DNA from: Maratus speciosus
Lineage: Eukaryota > Arthropoda > Arachnida > Araneae > Salticidae
Assembly (NCBI GenBank): GCA_963932465.1
Contig: OZ010791.1
Span: forward strand, 620,689,800 to 620,753,799
Length of the DNA stretch: 64,000 nucleotides
Direction: 5' to 3'
The notes beneath the pieces were generated by a model, which had not been told where the DNA came from, searched no databases, and worked only from the letters and a program-made list of their open reading frames with translations. The translations under genes were made by a program, and so were the position numbers. Below, piece after piece: positions 44,301-55,640 of this stretch (position 1 is the stretch's first letter; each line of letters starts with the position of its first letter).

Positions 44301-45031
44301 TTGTCGTATCAAGTGGTTTTATGTAGAAAAAATTATATAATCAAGAAAAAAAGTAAAGTCTGATAGTAAAATTTGAAAATTTTAATTAAAAAAATTATAA
44401 ACATTTTAAAGCCACACTTCCACAATTTTGAACGTTTTGCAACTTTCTCCCCCATACATTTCTCTATAACACTAAAGCCCTGATTTCCAAAAAGTTAACT
44501 ATTTTAGAAGAAAAATATGCAAAAATAGATCAAAAGGAACTATTTTGCACAACAATGTTACTTTTCAAAGGTTTTACATTATTGTAAATGGAATCCTTAA
44601 CTTCAGAAAACACAGCAAAATGAACGCCAAAGAAAAATATCAAGTCAATGGAGAATGTAAGTTGAAATTTTGTCACTTCTAACATACTGTTACACTGAAA
44701 AGAAAAACAAAGTGAGAAAACTGAATTTAACGATTGCAACTCTGAATCATTTAAATGTAAACAAGTGCCTTAAAAGGCCTTTTTCACATTTTTAAATCAT
44801 AGGATCTGTGCGTAACTTGGCCATCCCGTACTGCATACATTTATTTATGTGTCTATTATATACATCTTAAACCCCCCTCCTCCCCAAAAAATGGAAAATT
44901 GATATTTTCGTATTTTTTTCCCCCGCATGAAGTAGCAAGCCTCCTTAGTAGTGTCAAGTATTGAAGAGAATGTCCTCTGTTATTGTTATCCAATTGCTAA
45001 TTCATAAACCATTAGTTTATTTAGAGCTGTG
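41349..45031. other. Intergenic region, mostly unrecognised
   Basis: One arm of a 21-bp perfect inverted repeat (AAAGTATATGATCAGATTCA and one more base) lies in the 3' UTR at 41313-41333; the other is at 41994-42014. A possible pogo-like element runs from CAGTAAACCC at 43441 to GTACTG at 43781-43786, with internal TAAAACGGAAT-like blocks, but its ends match poorly. 43860-44040 holds a GC-richer stretch with TCCCGCGCTGTGCTTACGCG. No exon is recognised. Confidence 0.4.
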
Positions 45032-45039
45032 GTTGTAAT

Positions 45040-45159
45040 CAGGGATGCGGAGTCAGTGGGAAAAATGAACGACTCCGACTCTTTCGCTCATAAATGGGCC
45101 TGACTCAGACTCCGGCTCTTTCACTCAAAAATGGGCCTGTCTCCGACTCCGCAGCCCTG
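45040..45159. mobile_element. hAT-type MITE (GACTCCGAC-rich), copy 2
   Basis: CAGGGATGCGGAGTC ... GACTCCGCAGCCCTG form imperfect inverted ends. They are flanked by a perfect 8-bp target duplication, GTTGTAAT (45032-45039 and 45160-45167). The interior carries two copies of AAAAATGGGCCTG-like sequence separated by GACTCCG repeats. It is the same family as 29513-29636. Confidence 0.88.
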
Positions 45160-45199
45160 GTTGTAATTGCAAAATGTCTCAAACTCATGTTCTTCATAT

Positions 45200-46025
45200 T
45201 ATATATGCAGAGCTCGGATGACAAAGATGATATGTGACAAAATGAGTGAAATAAAAAAGAAAAGTGCCGAGTTAAACGGATGGCATTGAGCTCACGGGCT
45301 ATTCACACTAATTGTATGTTATACTCTTATTTCAAATAATAATTCCCCTCTAAAAATAAATGAAGGGGGGGGGGAACCGCCCCCCCCCGTTTCCCTTCTT
45401 TATACTTAACGAATGAACCTCCAAATGTCATCAGGGAAGCGCCTTATCGAAATAAACCGACATACCAAATTTGAAGCAAATCAGATAGAACAACCCATTC
45501 GTTTAAATTAAGGGGAGTATTATCCCCCATCCCCCCTTTATATTTAAACAATGCACTTCCAAATCTAATCATGGAACCGCCTTATCAAAATAAACCGGTG
45601 TACCAAATTTGAAGAAAATCTTACAAATCTGCATGAAAAACACATTTTTCTAACTTAAGGGGTGATTAGCCCCCGTCCCCCCCTTTATACTTAACCAATG
45701 AATAACCCAAAACTAAACAGGGAAGCGCCTTATCAGTATGAACCTAGAAAAAAATTTGAAGCAAATCGGATATTTCTATCAAGAGTTATCGCGTTACGTA
45801 CATTACAGGGCCTGATTACCAACGGGGCACACTTACACCAATAAATTTTAAAAGAAATGTTCGCCTTATTTAAAGGCCGTATTCACGTAAAATTTCTGCC
45901 TTAAATGAGACAAAATTTTCTGAAGGGAATGTGCCTCGTTGGTAATCAGGCTCTGCATACATACATACATATACAGAGCCTACGGGCACATTAGCTCTCA
46001 GGCTTTGATAGCCTGTGAGCTAAAA
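45200..46025 (-). mobile_element. F6 Helitron-related element with ~125-bp internal repeats
   Basis: GTTAAACGGATGGCATTGAG near 45274 and three units with GGGAAGCGCCTTATC (about 45433, 45567 and 45720) are the reverse of 23260-23690 inside the Helitron. The far end carries (CATA)n and the terminal hairpin TAGCTCTCAGGCT/AGCCTGTGAGCTA (45992-46022). A hAT MITE at 45806-45955 interrupts it. Confidence 0.65.
45806..45955. mobile_element. hAT-like MITE in F6, 150 bp
   Basis: The inverted ends are CAGGGCCTGATTACCAACGG and its near complement CGTTGGTAATCAGGCTCTG. The uninterrupted host sequence is seen in the F6 copy at 23275-23320 (complement of GTTACGTGCATACAGAGCC), which confirms an insertion. 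The target duplication is unclear because the site is a CATA repeat. Confidence 0.7.
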
Positions 46026-47879
46026 AATAGAGTTAATCATACGATTGAAGATAATCAATGGTCTTCTACCATATCTGTTAAATTACTATTTGAAGAAACC
46101 TAGTACTCACACAGATTTTAATGGATAAAGGATCCATTTGACGACAAGTGCAAATAGATATTTGGAACTTGACAGCTCATTTTATTAAAATGATGATTCT
46201 GTCACTTACCACCTTTATCATCTGAGCTCTTCATACATGTATATTGATTTCTACTTTTGTAGTTATATGATACATATTCGTAAGAAGTTCCATTAGAAGC
46301 TGCAATATTATCATCTCACAATATCACTTAAATTTAAAAATAATATTAATTAATAGATCGTGATATATCTGCAAATATATTTGTACATAATTTTTTATTT
46401 GCAGAAAATCGTTTCTAATTTGCATTTCAAATTTGTTGATGATAATTTGAATTGGTTTATAATGGATAAAGTTATATTTAGAAAACTTTCTCCATGCTCT
46501 AACAGATGAAACAGTAAAAATTCCATAGAAAGCCTGAAGGTTCATGATATTCTAAATATCATAAATCGTTCGATTTTGGTCCTTAGAATAAACTTTCTTC
46601 TGTTTTACTTGTTGGAGCAAGGTGAAATATTTTCTAATATAACTTAAAGCACCCAGGACCATATAAAAAGTTAAATTTTGCTACTTAAAAAATAATGTAT
46701 AGTAAAACGTTTTGTAATTAATCTAACTAATAAATAAGAAGATAATCGACGCAATATAAATTAATCAATAATAAGAATTCGGAAAATATGTACCCTCTAT
46801 TTCTAAATGCACTGGTTAAAGAAAAAAAATGGAAGGGGGGGGGGGGAATCGAAATACTAAAGGTAAATACCATTGCAAAAAGGGAAATGGAAAATTATAA
46901 TGCGAGACATGTTATTAAAGGCGATATTCCGCAATGTAAATGAATCGCAAACGTGTTTGAACATAGCACGCGATCAAGCCGAAATTACTATATCCAAACT
47001 ACCTAATCTACTACGACATCACGCATGAAAGTATTGGAAATTTAAAAGTGGACCCCTTCTAAAAACTAGGAATACAGGGATCATTAAAGTACACGTGTTT
47101 TAAGGACACAAGTTAAACTAAATGGAATATTTTAAAAAGCTTTGGTATTTATTTATTCTTTTTAGAAATGCGGAAACGAGTTATGCAATAAAAATTATTA
47201 GTTCTAAATTTTACCGATGCATGGCGCTTCAATGTTAGAGATGTTTTATTAGCAAAAATAACTGATTTAAAATATAAAATTTTAAATCAATATATTTCGA
47301 GACGAGGATATTCTTTCATAGCGCTGCATATTTTTGACAAAAACCTTTATCATGTAAATTTTCCTGAAAAACTTTTTAAATTTAGATGGTAGGAAATTCT
47401 CCATTTTTCTCTTATATAGAACGCCACCTGCACTGAAAGAAATGGGTACTCAAAATTGAGTAAAAAGTACTCAATTTTAAATACGTGACATACTCAAAAT
47501 AGCTCTGATCCAAATGTACTGTAAATTGAGAAACACATGTACTCATTTTTGATCCCATGGTTGTGTTCAAATATGAATCGTTATGTACTGCCCCCCTGAA
47601 CATACAAAGTAAAGTAACAATGTACTAACATTTATTTTCCGTTCAAAATTATTAACAAGAAACGTTTAATTGGTTTTTTATTAAGAAAAATAGCAAAATT
47701 ATTAGCAAGATACCCAAATCGAATATTTTAATAACAAGAGCTTTATTTGTAAGCACTTTTAAATATTTTAAAACACTGTATATAATTAAATATTTGAATC
47801 ATCATGAACATCTTTTATACTAGTATACATGAAACAAACCATATCAGGATACAAAATTATCGTTTTGTTTGGGTTTGAT
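46026..47879. other. Intergenic region without recognised features
   Basis: AT-rich sequence with a G-run at 46836-46847. A small repeat of ACTCAAAATTGAGTA.AAAGTACTCAATTTT near 47445-47480 is locally palindromic. No gene is seen. Confidence 0.4.
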
Positions 47880-48665
47880 AAATGTGAGGTTTCAAAATTG
47901 AGAAAACATCAAATTGAAGTTCCGTACTCCATTGTTGACCGAGAGAACCCCCTTCTTGATCAAGGCACCTTAAGCGCCATTCAAGCAGTCACTGAAGACT
48001 GTTAGATCACAGGATAGCCTGAGAAATTTCAAAATATCTAGTCACTTCTATCATAGACGGCCCCTTAAACCATCATTTTGCCCTTTTTTTAAATCCTAAT
48101 TAGAAAACTACTTGGAAGAAGAATGTGAAATTTGGGATTTCCATAAAGCAGGACTTAATAATCTAAATCCGTCCAAAAAAATTTTAGGTTGCAATTCATA
48201 ATTTTTTCGAATATTAATTTCATAATTCATATCATAAAATTATAAAATTACAAATTCAACGTATTTATGTTTGAGTATCTTAGTAATATTGCTACACAAA
48301 ACATTAGCCCATTAGGAGTATAATTTCAGGAGATATTAATAAAAATATGAAAATGCAATTTAACATTATAAGCACTCAATTTTGTATATTTATAATTGAA
48401 AAACTTATCATTCAAAAGACTTGAAATTTGGTGTCTAGGCATAGTTTGAAAACAGGAGATTTGAAATATCTTGTTAAAAATGAGTATCGCCATTGAAAAA
48501 AATAAAGTTTGGGTTCGTTTTAATGTGTAGATGGCCCCCTATGCAAATTTTATATACATCATTTAAAAGTAAGCTTTATTTCCAATCGTTCGGTACCAGT
48601 AACTTTCTTCTACGATAATTTATTGAGGAATTAGTGGGAGGTGTTTACTTTTTTTTTTTTTCCAC
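47880..48665 (+). repeat. ~750-bp direct repeat, copy 1
   Basis: It is colinear with 49836-50570, from AAATTGAAGTTCCGTACTCC to TTGAGGA.TTAGT.GGAGGTGTTTACT, with scattered differences and a ~35-bp indel near 47965. A reverse-oriented piece of its 3' 170 bp is at 49545-49715. Three copies in two orientations suggest an unclassified mobile element rather than a segmental duplication. No coding frame is seen. Confidence 0.75.
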
Positions 48666-48739
48666 GACTGTACAAGCTTTACGTGTCAACGAATAGTGTT
48701 GCCTGGCCCACTGTAAAAACAAAAATAAGAGGAAAGAAA

Positions 48740-49250
48740 AAAAATTAAACATAGATTATGAAACACTTTCTAACACCTTCAGAATAATGTAACAAAACTT
48801 TACCGTTTAATAAGTTGAAAAAGGATGTCTAATGGAACCATTTGGAAATGTATAACACTTTTGAAAACCCAATTTCAGACATTCCCATCTATAGTCGGAA
48901 AATGAACCAATTCTTTGAGCAGCCCTGTATAGGATATATAGATTTGTATCTACAAACTACATGCATGCCAAAATTGAGTTCAGTTAATAATTGTCCTTCA
49001 GCAATTTCCGCTCATAAGGTGAATGGTACGTGAATTCTTTTGTGCAGCCCTGTATACGAGGTATAGAATTCATACACAATGAGTAACATGCAAAAAATTA
49101 ATTCAGTTTCAAAGCGCGTACCGGAATTGAAAATACATTTCCAAAAAGATGAATGGTATTAATTCTGTGCAGCCCTGTATGCGAGGTATAGAATTTATAT
49201 ACAACGATTTATATACAGTTTATATACAATCTTTTTTCCCCTTGCATACC
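48740..49250 (-). repeat. F3 element copy D (inverted)
   Basis: CATAGATTATGAAACACTTTCTAACACCTTCAG is followed by three units containing GCAGCCCTGTATA (48919, about 49044 and 49168), with GAGGTATAGAATT between them. It lacks the (GACA)n end. It lies between the two copies of the 750-bp direct repeat. Confidence 0.65.
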
Positions 49251-49835
49251 GCATAGTCCCGTTTTTTAGAAGAAAATGTATCTGAAAATAAGGTGTAAAC
49301 CAAAAATGAGTAACTGATGGAAAAATTTTGTTATAAAAGTCATATTTTTACAGTGTTGTAAATTTTTTTTTTCGTCTGGTGATCCTTATTCTGAGCCTAA
49401 TTAAAATATATATATATATGTGTTTTGATATCTATGTATTGTTTCTTTTTTATTATTTTACTTTAGTACAACATTTTCGTTTTGTAAAGTCAAGATCCCT
49501 TTATATTCCTCATAATCGTTGGTATTGAATATAAAAGCAAACACCTCTTACTAACTCTGCAAAAAAATATCGTACAAGAAAGTTACTGGTACCATACGAT
49601 TGGTAATAAAGTGGTAATGATGTATATAAAATTTACTTAGGGAGCCATCTATATATTAAAACGAACCATAACTTTGTTTTTTTCAATAGCAGTACACAAT
49701 TCTGACAACATAAATGAACTCTATTATCTATCTATCCCTCTTCAATTAACCTAAAAACAAATTTTTTTGCAATTCGTACAGTAAGTTTCCGAGAAATTAA
49801 TTATTTTAAAGCGAGCGTATTTTAGAGGCTGTATC

Positions 49836-50570
49836 CAAATTGAAGTTCCGTACTCCATTGTTGACTGAAAGAGCCCCCTTCTTGATGAAGGCACCTTAAG
49901 CGCCTGTTAGATTGCAGAATAGCATAAGAAATTTAAAAATATCTAGTCACTTCTATTACAGACGGCCCCTTAAGCCATCATTTTGCCGTTTTTTAAGCAT
50001 AATTTGAAAACTACTTGGAAGAAGAATGTGAAATTTTGAATTTCCATAAAGCAGGACTTAATAATCTAAATCCATCCAAAAAAATTGTAGGTTGCAATTC
50101 ATAATTTTTCCGAATATTAATTTCATGATTCATATCATAAAATTATAAAAGTTGCAAATTCAACGTATTTATGTTTGGATATCTTAGTAATATTGCTACA
50201 CAAAAAAATTGCCCATTAAGAGTATAATTTCAGGAAATATTAATAAAAATATGAAAATGTAACTTAACATTATAAGCACTAAATTTTGAATATTTATAAT
50301 TGAAAAACTTATTATTCAAATGGAATTTGGTGTCCAGACAGAGTTTGAACCGAAGATTTGAAATATCTTGTTAAAATTGGGAATTGCCATTGAAAAAAAT
50401 AAAGTTTGGGTTCGTTTTAATATGTAGATGGCCCCCTAAACAAATTTTATATACATCATTTAAAAGTAGACTTTATTTCCAATCGTTCGGTACCAGGAAC
50501 TTTCTTCTACGATAATTGTTGAGGAGTTAGTAGGAGGTGTTTACTTTTTTTTTCCCCCACGACTGTACAT
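49836..50570 (+). repeat. ~750-bp direct repeat, copy 2
   Basis: This is the second copy of the 47880-48665 repeat (GAAGTTCCGTACTCCATTGT ... ACTTTCTTCTACGATAATTG). With copy 1 it flanks about 1.2 kb. Confidence 0.75.
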
Positions 50571-50849
50571 GCCTCTTCTGTAGGCATTTAAGGAGGGGAA
50601 AATGTTGGGATTAACTGCATCCAAGCGCAACTTTGGCAGTTGGGCCTGTTTCATGGAATGAACGTCCACGTAGAAAAACATAATTTTACGCCAACCTCAT
50701 TTTTTTAAACGAATCTTTGTTTATTTAAGAAAACTAAAATTTTAGATTTTTGAATTAAAATTGTGTAAAATTAACACTTTGTATACGATTAACGGAAATT
50801 GTTGTGATTGGGAATTGTGAACCGATTCGATAAACACTAGAAACCGCTT

Positions 50850-51663
50850 TGGCAATGTCTACAAAAACAAGTTGGAAATTGCTCGTCAAACGTGGCAAAT
50901 GAGGTGCGTTCGTACTATAACTAGTTTTATAAATATTTTTGATCGCATATTGTACTGAATGTATATTTTAGTGCACTTCAATAAGTGCATATCCATATCC
51001 AATTCATTATGTTCGAAAGGCTGTAATATCATTAAAATGCACTTGAAATATTTTTTCCCCCATTGGCCGTCATGAAAACGGAAAACTTTTGACTGTCCCT
51101 GTCAATAAACTATACATCCGATTTTCATAACATTTGAAATGACTCGACAAAATTTTGCAACAATTATATATTTAAAGTTTCAGACCATTCGGAAGGCTGT
51201 AACATCATTAAAATGCACTTGCAATAATTTATTCCCATTGACCGTAATGTAACGGAAAACTTTTGACTGTCGCTGTAATTAAACTATACATTCGATTTTC
51301 ATAACATTTGAAATGATTCGACAAAATTTTGCAACAATTTATATATTTAAAATTTCAGACCATTCGGAAGGCTGTAACATCATTAAAATGCACTTGCAAT
51401 AATTTTTTTCCCATTGGCCGTGATGTAATGGAAAACTTTTGAGTGTCCCTGTCATTAAACTATACATCCGATTTTCATAAAATTTTAAATGACTCGACAA
51501 AATTTTGCAACAATTATATATTTAAAATTTCAGACCATTCGGTCGGGTAGTTTTTGCTCTGTTATATGCCGACGGACGGGCAGACGGACGGACAGACAGA
51601 CGGTCTTAACGACCACCGACTATAGGTGCTACGTATTTATATAATTACGAACGCAACGCACCT
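50850..51663 (-). mobile_element. F2 element with three ~173-bp units (minus copy)
   Basis: AGGTGCGTTCGTA is at 50902-50914, with 50 bp of shared flank before it (complement of the region after 8425). Three internal units follow, with GACTGTC.CTGT at about 51092, 51266 and 51441, then a GACGGACGG-type tract at 51573-51605 and TACGAACGCAACGCACCT at 51646-51663, where the repeat end carries a 5-bp internal duplication. It has half the units of the copy at 7145 and lies about 500 bp upstream of lysozyme gene 2. Confidence 0.8.
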
Positions 51664-51894
51664 AAAAAAGGCCACTTCCTCAGAGTGTACGACAGGAACA
51701 GACTCACACACAAAAGGGAAGAACTTATTCACAAAAGGGACATTTGTAGGGTAACGAAACGCAGTCACAACGAACATTTGTCAAAATATCATACTTAAAC
51801 ATTTGTGCTCCCATATACGGCTGCATAACTGCGCATAACTAATCCATTCTTTCTGCCCATCTCATTTGTGTCCTCTCTGTCTCTGTATATATCT

Positions 51895-52162
51895 ACTTTT
51901 TTATATCTATTTGAGCATCTCTGCAGGAAAATATCAACACTTGGAAAAAGTGAACAGACCTGTTTAAGTCTAGGTCAAGAGCACGATGTACCAAAAGCAG
52001 ACCAATGACGGAGCTGTGGTTGCCTTCGCTTTCTTACATAGCTAAAGCATCCTCTTGTTGTGACAACGGCAACTTTTCGAGGAAGGTAAAACGTGTCAGA
52101 AAGTCGTAGGTAAGGGCCGAAATTGAAAATTTTTAAATAGAATAATATTAAATATTAGCACC
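51895..52162 (+). promoter_or_regulatory. Promoter/5' UTR block of lysozyme gene 2
   Basis: It is homologous to 6441-6714, beginning TTTTTTATATCTA and continuing GAGCATCTCTGCAGG, AAAGTGAACAGACCTGTTTA, CAGACCAATGACGG and AAAGCATCCTCTTG. Substitutions and small indels are spread along it, so the duplication is not recent. The TATA-like element is at 51899-51906. Confidence 0.55.
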
Positions 52163-52217
52163 ATGAACTGGTGTTTGACTTTAAGTCTTCTGCTCGTCTG
52201 CATCACTTGTATTCTCG
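52163..52217 (+). CDS. Second i-type lysozyme gene, exon 1 only (partial)
   Basis: ATG plus 18 codons (MNWCLTLSLLLVCITCIL) end at a phase-1 donor, GTAAGT. Length, phase and sequence match exon 1 of the gene at 6715 (13 of 18 residues identical), and the upstream block is also shared. The peptide is a signal sequence. No further exon is recognisable up to 64000, so intron 1 is longer than 11.7 kb here, compatible with the 9.9-kb intron of gene 1. Whether the gene is intact cannot be judged from this window. Confidence 0.8.
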
Positions 52218-52867
52218 GTAAGTTTATTCCCTTTTACTGATAAAAGATCGTGATTTTTGTTTACCAGTTTCATTTAAAAAAAATTTGCGGAAATATTTTT
52301 AACAAAATAGATCATTAATAAAGTCGTCATTTGTGCAATGAAACATGTAAAAGCAGCATGTTTTAGCATGTTTTAGCTTTAGTTTAAATAATGCTTAATA
52401 AAATAAAATAAAACCGTTTTTAAAAGGATGTTTCTTATCTTCGTGACTTGTGCAATCATTTAGAGAACATCCATTTATTGCGTCACGCGAATTTTGAAAT
52501 TTTTACCCCTAGGTTGTCACCCACTCGCGTAATACTCCTTACCTTGATATAATCCACATTTTTTGGAATTGTTATTTAGAAATAATTTTGTTTTAAAAAA
52601 TTGTAATTATTATTTACCTTTTTTACAAGCTACATAATACATTTTAATTAAAAATGCGTATTTTTTATTAACTTAATTTATGCTGCATGAAAACAATACC
52701 CAGCCTATACCTAAATGCTTTCATACTTTAAATGTGACACAACATGTTAAACCATCTCCTTCCTGTCACATTATGAAGCCCTTACTGCCTCCTCTTGAAG
52801 TGCACGCAAGGGATGGATGAACCCTTATTGTTATCCACATATGAGTTGTGTACGAGTCGGGTATAAC
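52218..52867. other. Start of gene 2 intron 1, unrecognised
   Basis: AT-rich sequence with a short direct repeat, AGCATGTTTTAGC, at 52357-52380. No element or exon is recognised. Confidence 0.4.
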
Positions 52868-53569
52868 CAGGGCCGATTTGTGCACCCGGGGCAAACATGG
52901 ATTTTGGCGCCCCCCTCTTCCACAAAGTATATTTACAGAGAGAATTTTACTAATTTTATAATAGACGACTTATTCTAAAATTTAAAATATGTAATCATAA
53001 AATAGGTAATACTGAACTACGTAATCTACAGTGGCGGATCCAAGGGAGAGGTCCCTCTGAACATCAACAAAAATATTCTACAGATCATTTTTTAAATGAC
53101 ATATTCAGTAGAGTCCCGATTATTCGAGTTCCGCCTAACCGAGTTTCCGCTTTCACCGAGTTATTTTCTTCTGATGAACGGATGGCTTCCATTATTATGA
53201 AACAGCCATTATAAATGAAGTGTTAGGTGAAGATGAAAGAGCAGTCGTAAAAAGTTAAAACTCTGATTTTCTAGTCCGAATGGGGAAAAAAAATGGCCAT
53301 AATTTTTTTTTTTTTTTTTTTTGAAAAAAAATTATGGCCATTTTTTTCCTCCATTCGGACCAGAAAATCAGAGTTCTAACTTTTTACGACTGCTCTTTCA
53401 TCTTCACCTAACACTTCATTTATAATGGCTGTTTCATAATAATGGAAGCCATCAGTCCATCAGAAGAAAATGATCCTTTCCAAAGGTATAATCTTCATTT
53501 GGCGCCCCTTTGTTCTGGCGCCCGGGGCACATGCCCCGTCTGCCCCCGCCCCCCTTAGTTTCGGCCCTG
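52868..53569. mobile_element. hAT-type element with nested insertions and a large hairpin
   Basis: The ends CAGGGCCGA (52868-52876) and TCGGCCCTG (53561-53569) are flanked by GGTATAAC and AGTATAAC, an 8-bp target duplication with one change. Near the left is another hAT-like terminus (CAGTGGCGGATCCAAGG at 53031). At 53108 a Tigger-like end, CAGTAGAGTCCCGATTATTC, appears. 53164-53471 is then an almost perfect inverted repeat (arms of about 145 bp, poly(T) centre near 53310). No intact coding sequence is seen. Confidence 0.75.
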
Positions 53570-54271
53570 AGTATAACGGAGTCGAACTCGGACATTTAAG
53601 TTGAGGTCAACTCATAACCCGAAACGAAACCCGATGCACTTCAACCGGAAACCGACCCAAAACCAGAAATGAAAGGAAAATAATGTTTATTTCAGTGCAA
53701 TTATGAAAACAATACCCATAAATATATCTTTAATAGCAATTTTGTCTTTAATTTAGGAAAAAATAACTTATATGTACTAATTTATTTTTAAATTGAATAT
53801 ACTTTAAAAAAAAAAAAATAGCAGTGTTGTGGAGTTTCTTTTGTAAAAACGGGTTACCAAACCTGACCCGCAAGAGTCGAATCGAAACGCATTCAGAAAC
53901 CTGAAACAATTCGACTCAAACCTGAAAGAATTAGAGTGGTCCAGATGCGAAAAGAAATATTGCGGGCTGATCCGATCCGACCCTAACCGCGGTTCATATT
54001 AATTTATATCTATTTTAGGATACATAAGTAAATATTATGAATATGTATAAATGTAAAAATAGTTTTCAAAAAAGATATTATTTTATCAATATTTAATGCT
54101 TATCTTAAAAATCCACCTGCAATTCATGTTGTTCCAAAAATATCACCTTACAATACTTTAATTTGGTGTGGGTCCCTATCATAAACAATTCACCACTTTG
54201 ATTGACTCTTGGTAGAAAGTGCGAACTAGTGAATTCGTTTTTTGCTCTGTTTCATTTTAATACTTTCCAGC
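53570..54271. other. Gene 2 intron 1, degenerate repeat-like sequence
   Basis: Short diverged stretches such as CCGAAACGAAACCCGA, AACCTGACCCGCAAGAGTCG and GATCCGATCCGACCC recur. They look like a degenerate short repeat. No gene is seen. Confidence 0.35.
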
Positions 54272-54867
54272 ATAGTTGAAAAGTGTTTATGAATTCAGTT
54301 TGTCTGTTCACGCTCTAGCTCGTGTAATTATACTCGGACTTTCATGCAATTAATACATGTTATGATGTTTAGCATGTTCGCTATTGATTATGAAGTGTGT
54401 ATACTGCGTGTACATTGATAGTTCATTTACAGGGGTATTCAAAAGAATTCCGTTACATTATGACCAATAAGGAAACATCGTTTACTGTGTATTTTAATGA
54501 CATTACGCAGTTTCAAATGTATTGAAAAGGATATATATCGCTGAATTTCACTACAAGGCGATAACTATAGAAGAGAGCTTTCATAGCATTGATCGTTCAT
54601 CAACAAGGACACACAAAATAAATCGGTTACAGTACAGCCTTTGAGCAATAATTGCTGGGAGTGCGTTTCCAATTTCGGTATGCGCTTTTAAATTTAACTC
54701 ATTTTTTGCATGTTACTTGTTATGTATAAACTCTATACGTCGTATACAGGGCTGCACAAAAGAATTCACGTATCATTCTCCTTATGAGCCGAAATTGTTA
54801 AAGGGGAATTTACAACTGAGCTATGTATTTCCTAACTAAATTTTTACATGCATCTAGTTCATAGATA

Positions 54868-55640
54868 CAGTGAAACCTCCTTGAACGGCCACCTCTAAAC
54901 AACGAAAACCTCCGAACACCGGCCACATGTTGATGAAACCAAACACGTTCCATAGCATTAACATTAGTTCGAACCTTTAAATGAGGAATTCTGAACAACG
55001 GCCACTCAAAAGTCACGAGAAAAATTTTTTACAGCTCCTTGTACAATTTCATATTTATTTGCAATCCGAAATACGAAGCAGATCAAACGAAGTTAACTTG
55101 ATATGTGAAGAAACAGTAAATGAAGACATTAATAATAATGGGGAAATTCTATATAATATTCTTAGAACGGCAGGCATAACTAACATAAAGGCCAGTTTGT
55201 TTGTATCTCTGGTAAAATATTTGGCATCTACTGCCACATTTGATTCCATACAGCAAATGGTGGAAGGTAGAAGAGAGAAAGAGGAAATAGACAATAGAAT
55301 CACCCAAAATTTCCAGTATTACACATATCCGAAGATTTGCAGATCCTTCGTGAAATCCAAAATTTCTCATTAAATCATAATGATGAGTTGTATAGCAAAT
55401 CAAATCATGTTTTTTTTTTTCTTTGGAAAAAGGCATTTGCAGAAAAAAAAAAACTGCAAATCTTCGATTTTTTAATAATATTAAAACAATCATGATTGAT
55501 TAAAATGACTGTGTGTATTTCTATTTAAATTTATGTAATTTTGATTTTTTTTTTAATGAAACCTCTGAATAACACCCATCTCTGAAGTGCGGTCACTTTT
55601 CACCGGTCCCATGGATGAATGTTATTCAGAGATTACACTG
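54868..55640. mobile_element. pogo-like element, 773 bp, with a 130-codon frame
   Basis: CAGTGAAACCTCCTTGAACG at the left and ...TTATTCAGAGATTACACTG at the right are flanked by TA (54866-54867, 55641-55642). Subterminal GGCCAC.TCTAAAC and TCTGAAGTGCGGTCACTTTT fit the subterminal pattern of pogo/Tigger elements. A single 130-codon frame fills the centre. Confidence 0.8.
54981..55373 (+). CDS. Unrecognised 130-residue frame inside the pogo-like element
   Basis: The frame begins MRNSEQRPLKSHEKNF near the left end, before the central part of the element, and contains a helix-rich stretch (NGEILYNILRTAGITNIKAS, then LFVSLVKYL and FDSIQQMVEGRREKEE). I do not recognise a DDE domain, a CENP-B/HTH domain or any other family. 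It could be the out-of-context C-terminus of a transposase, or a frame open by chance in AT-rich DNA. It is not supported as a host gene. Confidence 0.25.
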   Translation: MRNSEQRPLKSHEKNFLQLLVQFHIYLQSEIRSRSNEVNLICEETVNEDINNNGEILYNILRTAGITNIKASLFVSLVKYLASTATFDSIQQMVEGRREKEEIDNRITQNFQYYTYPKICRSFVKSKISH

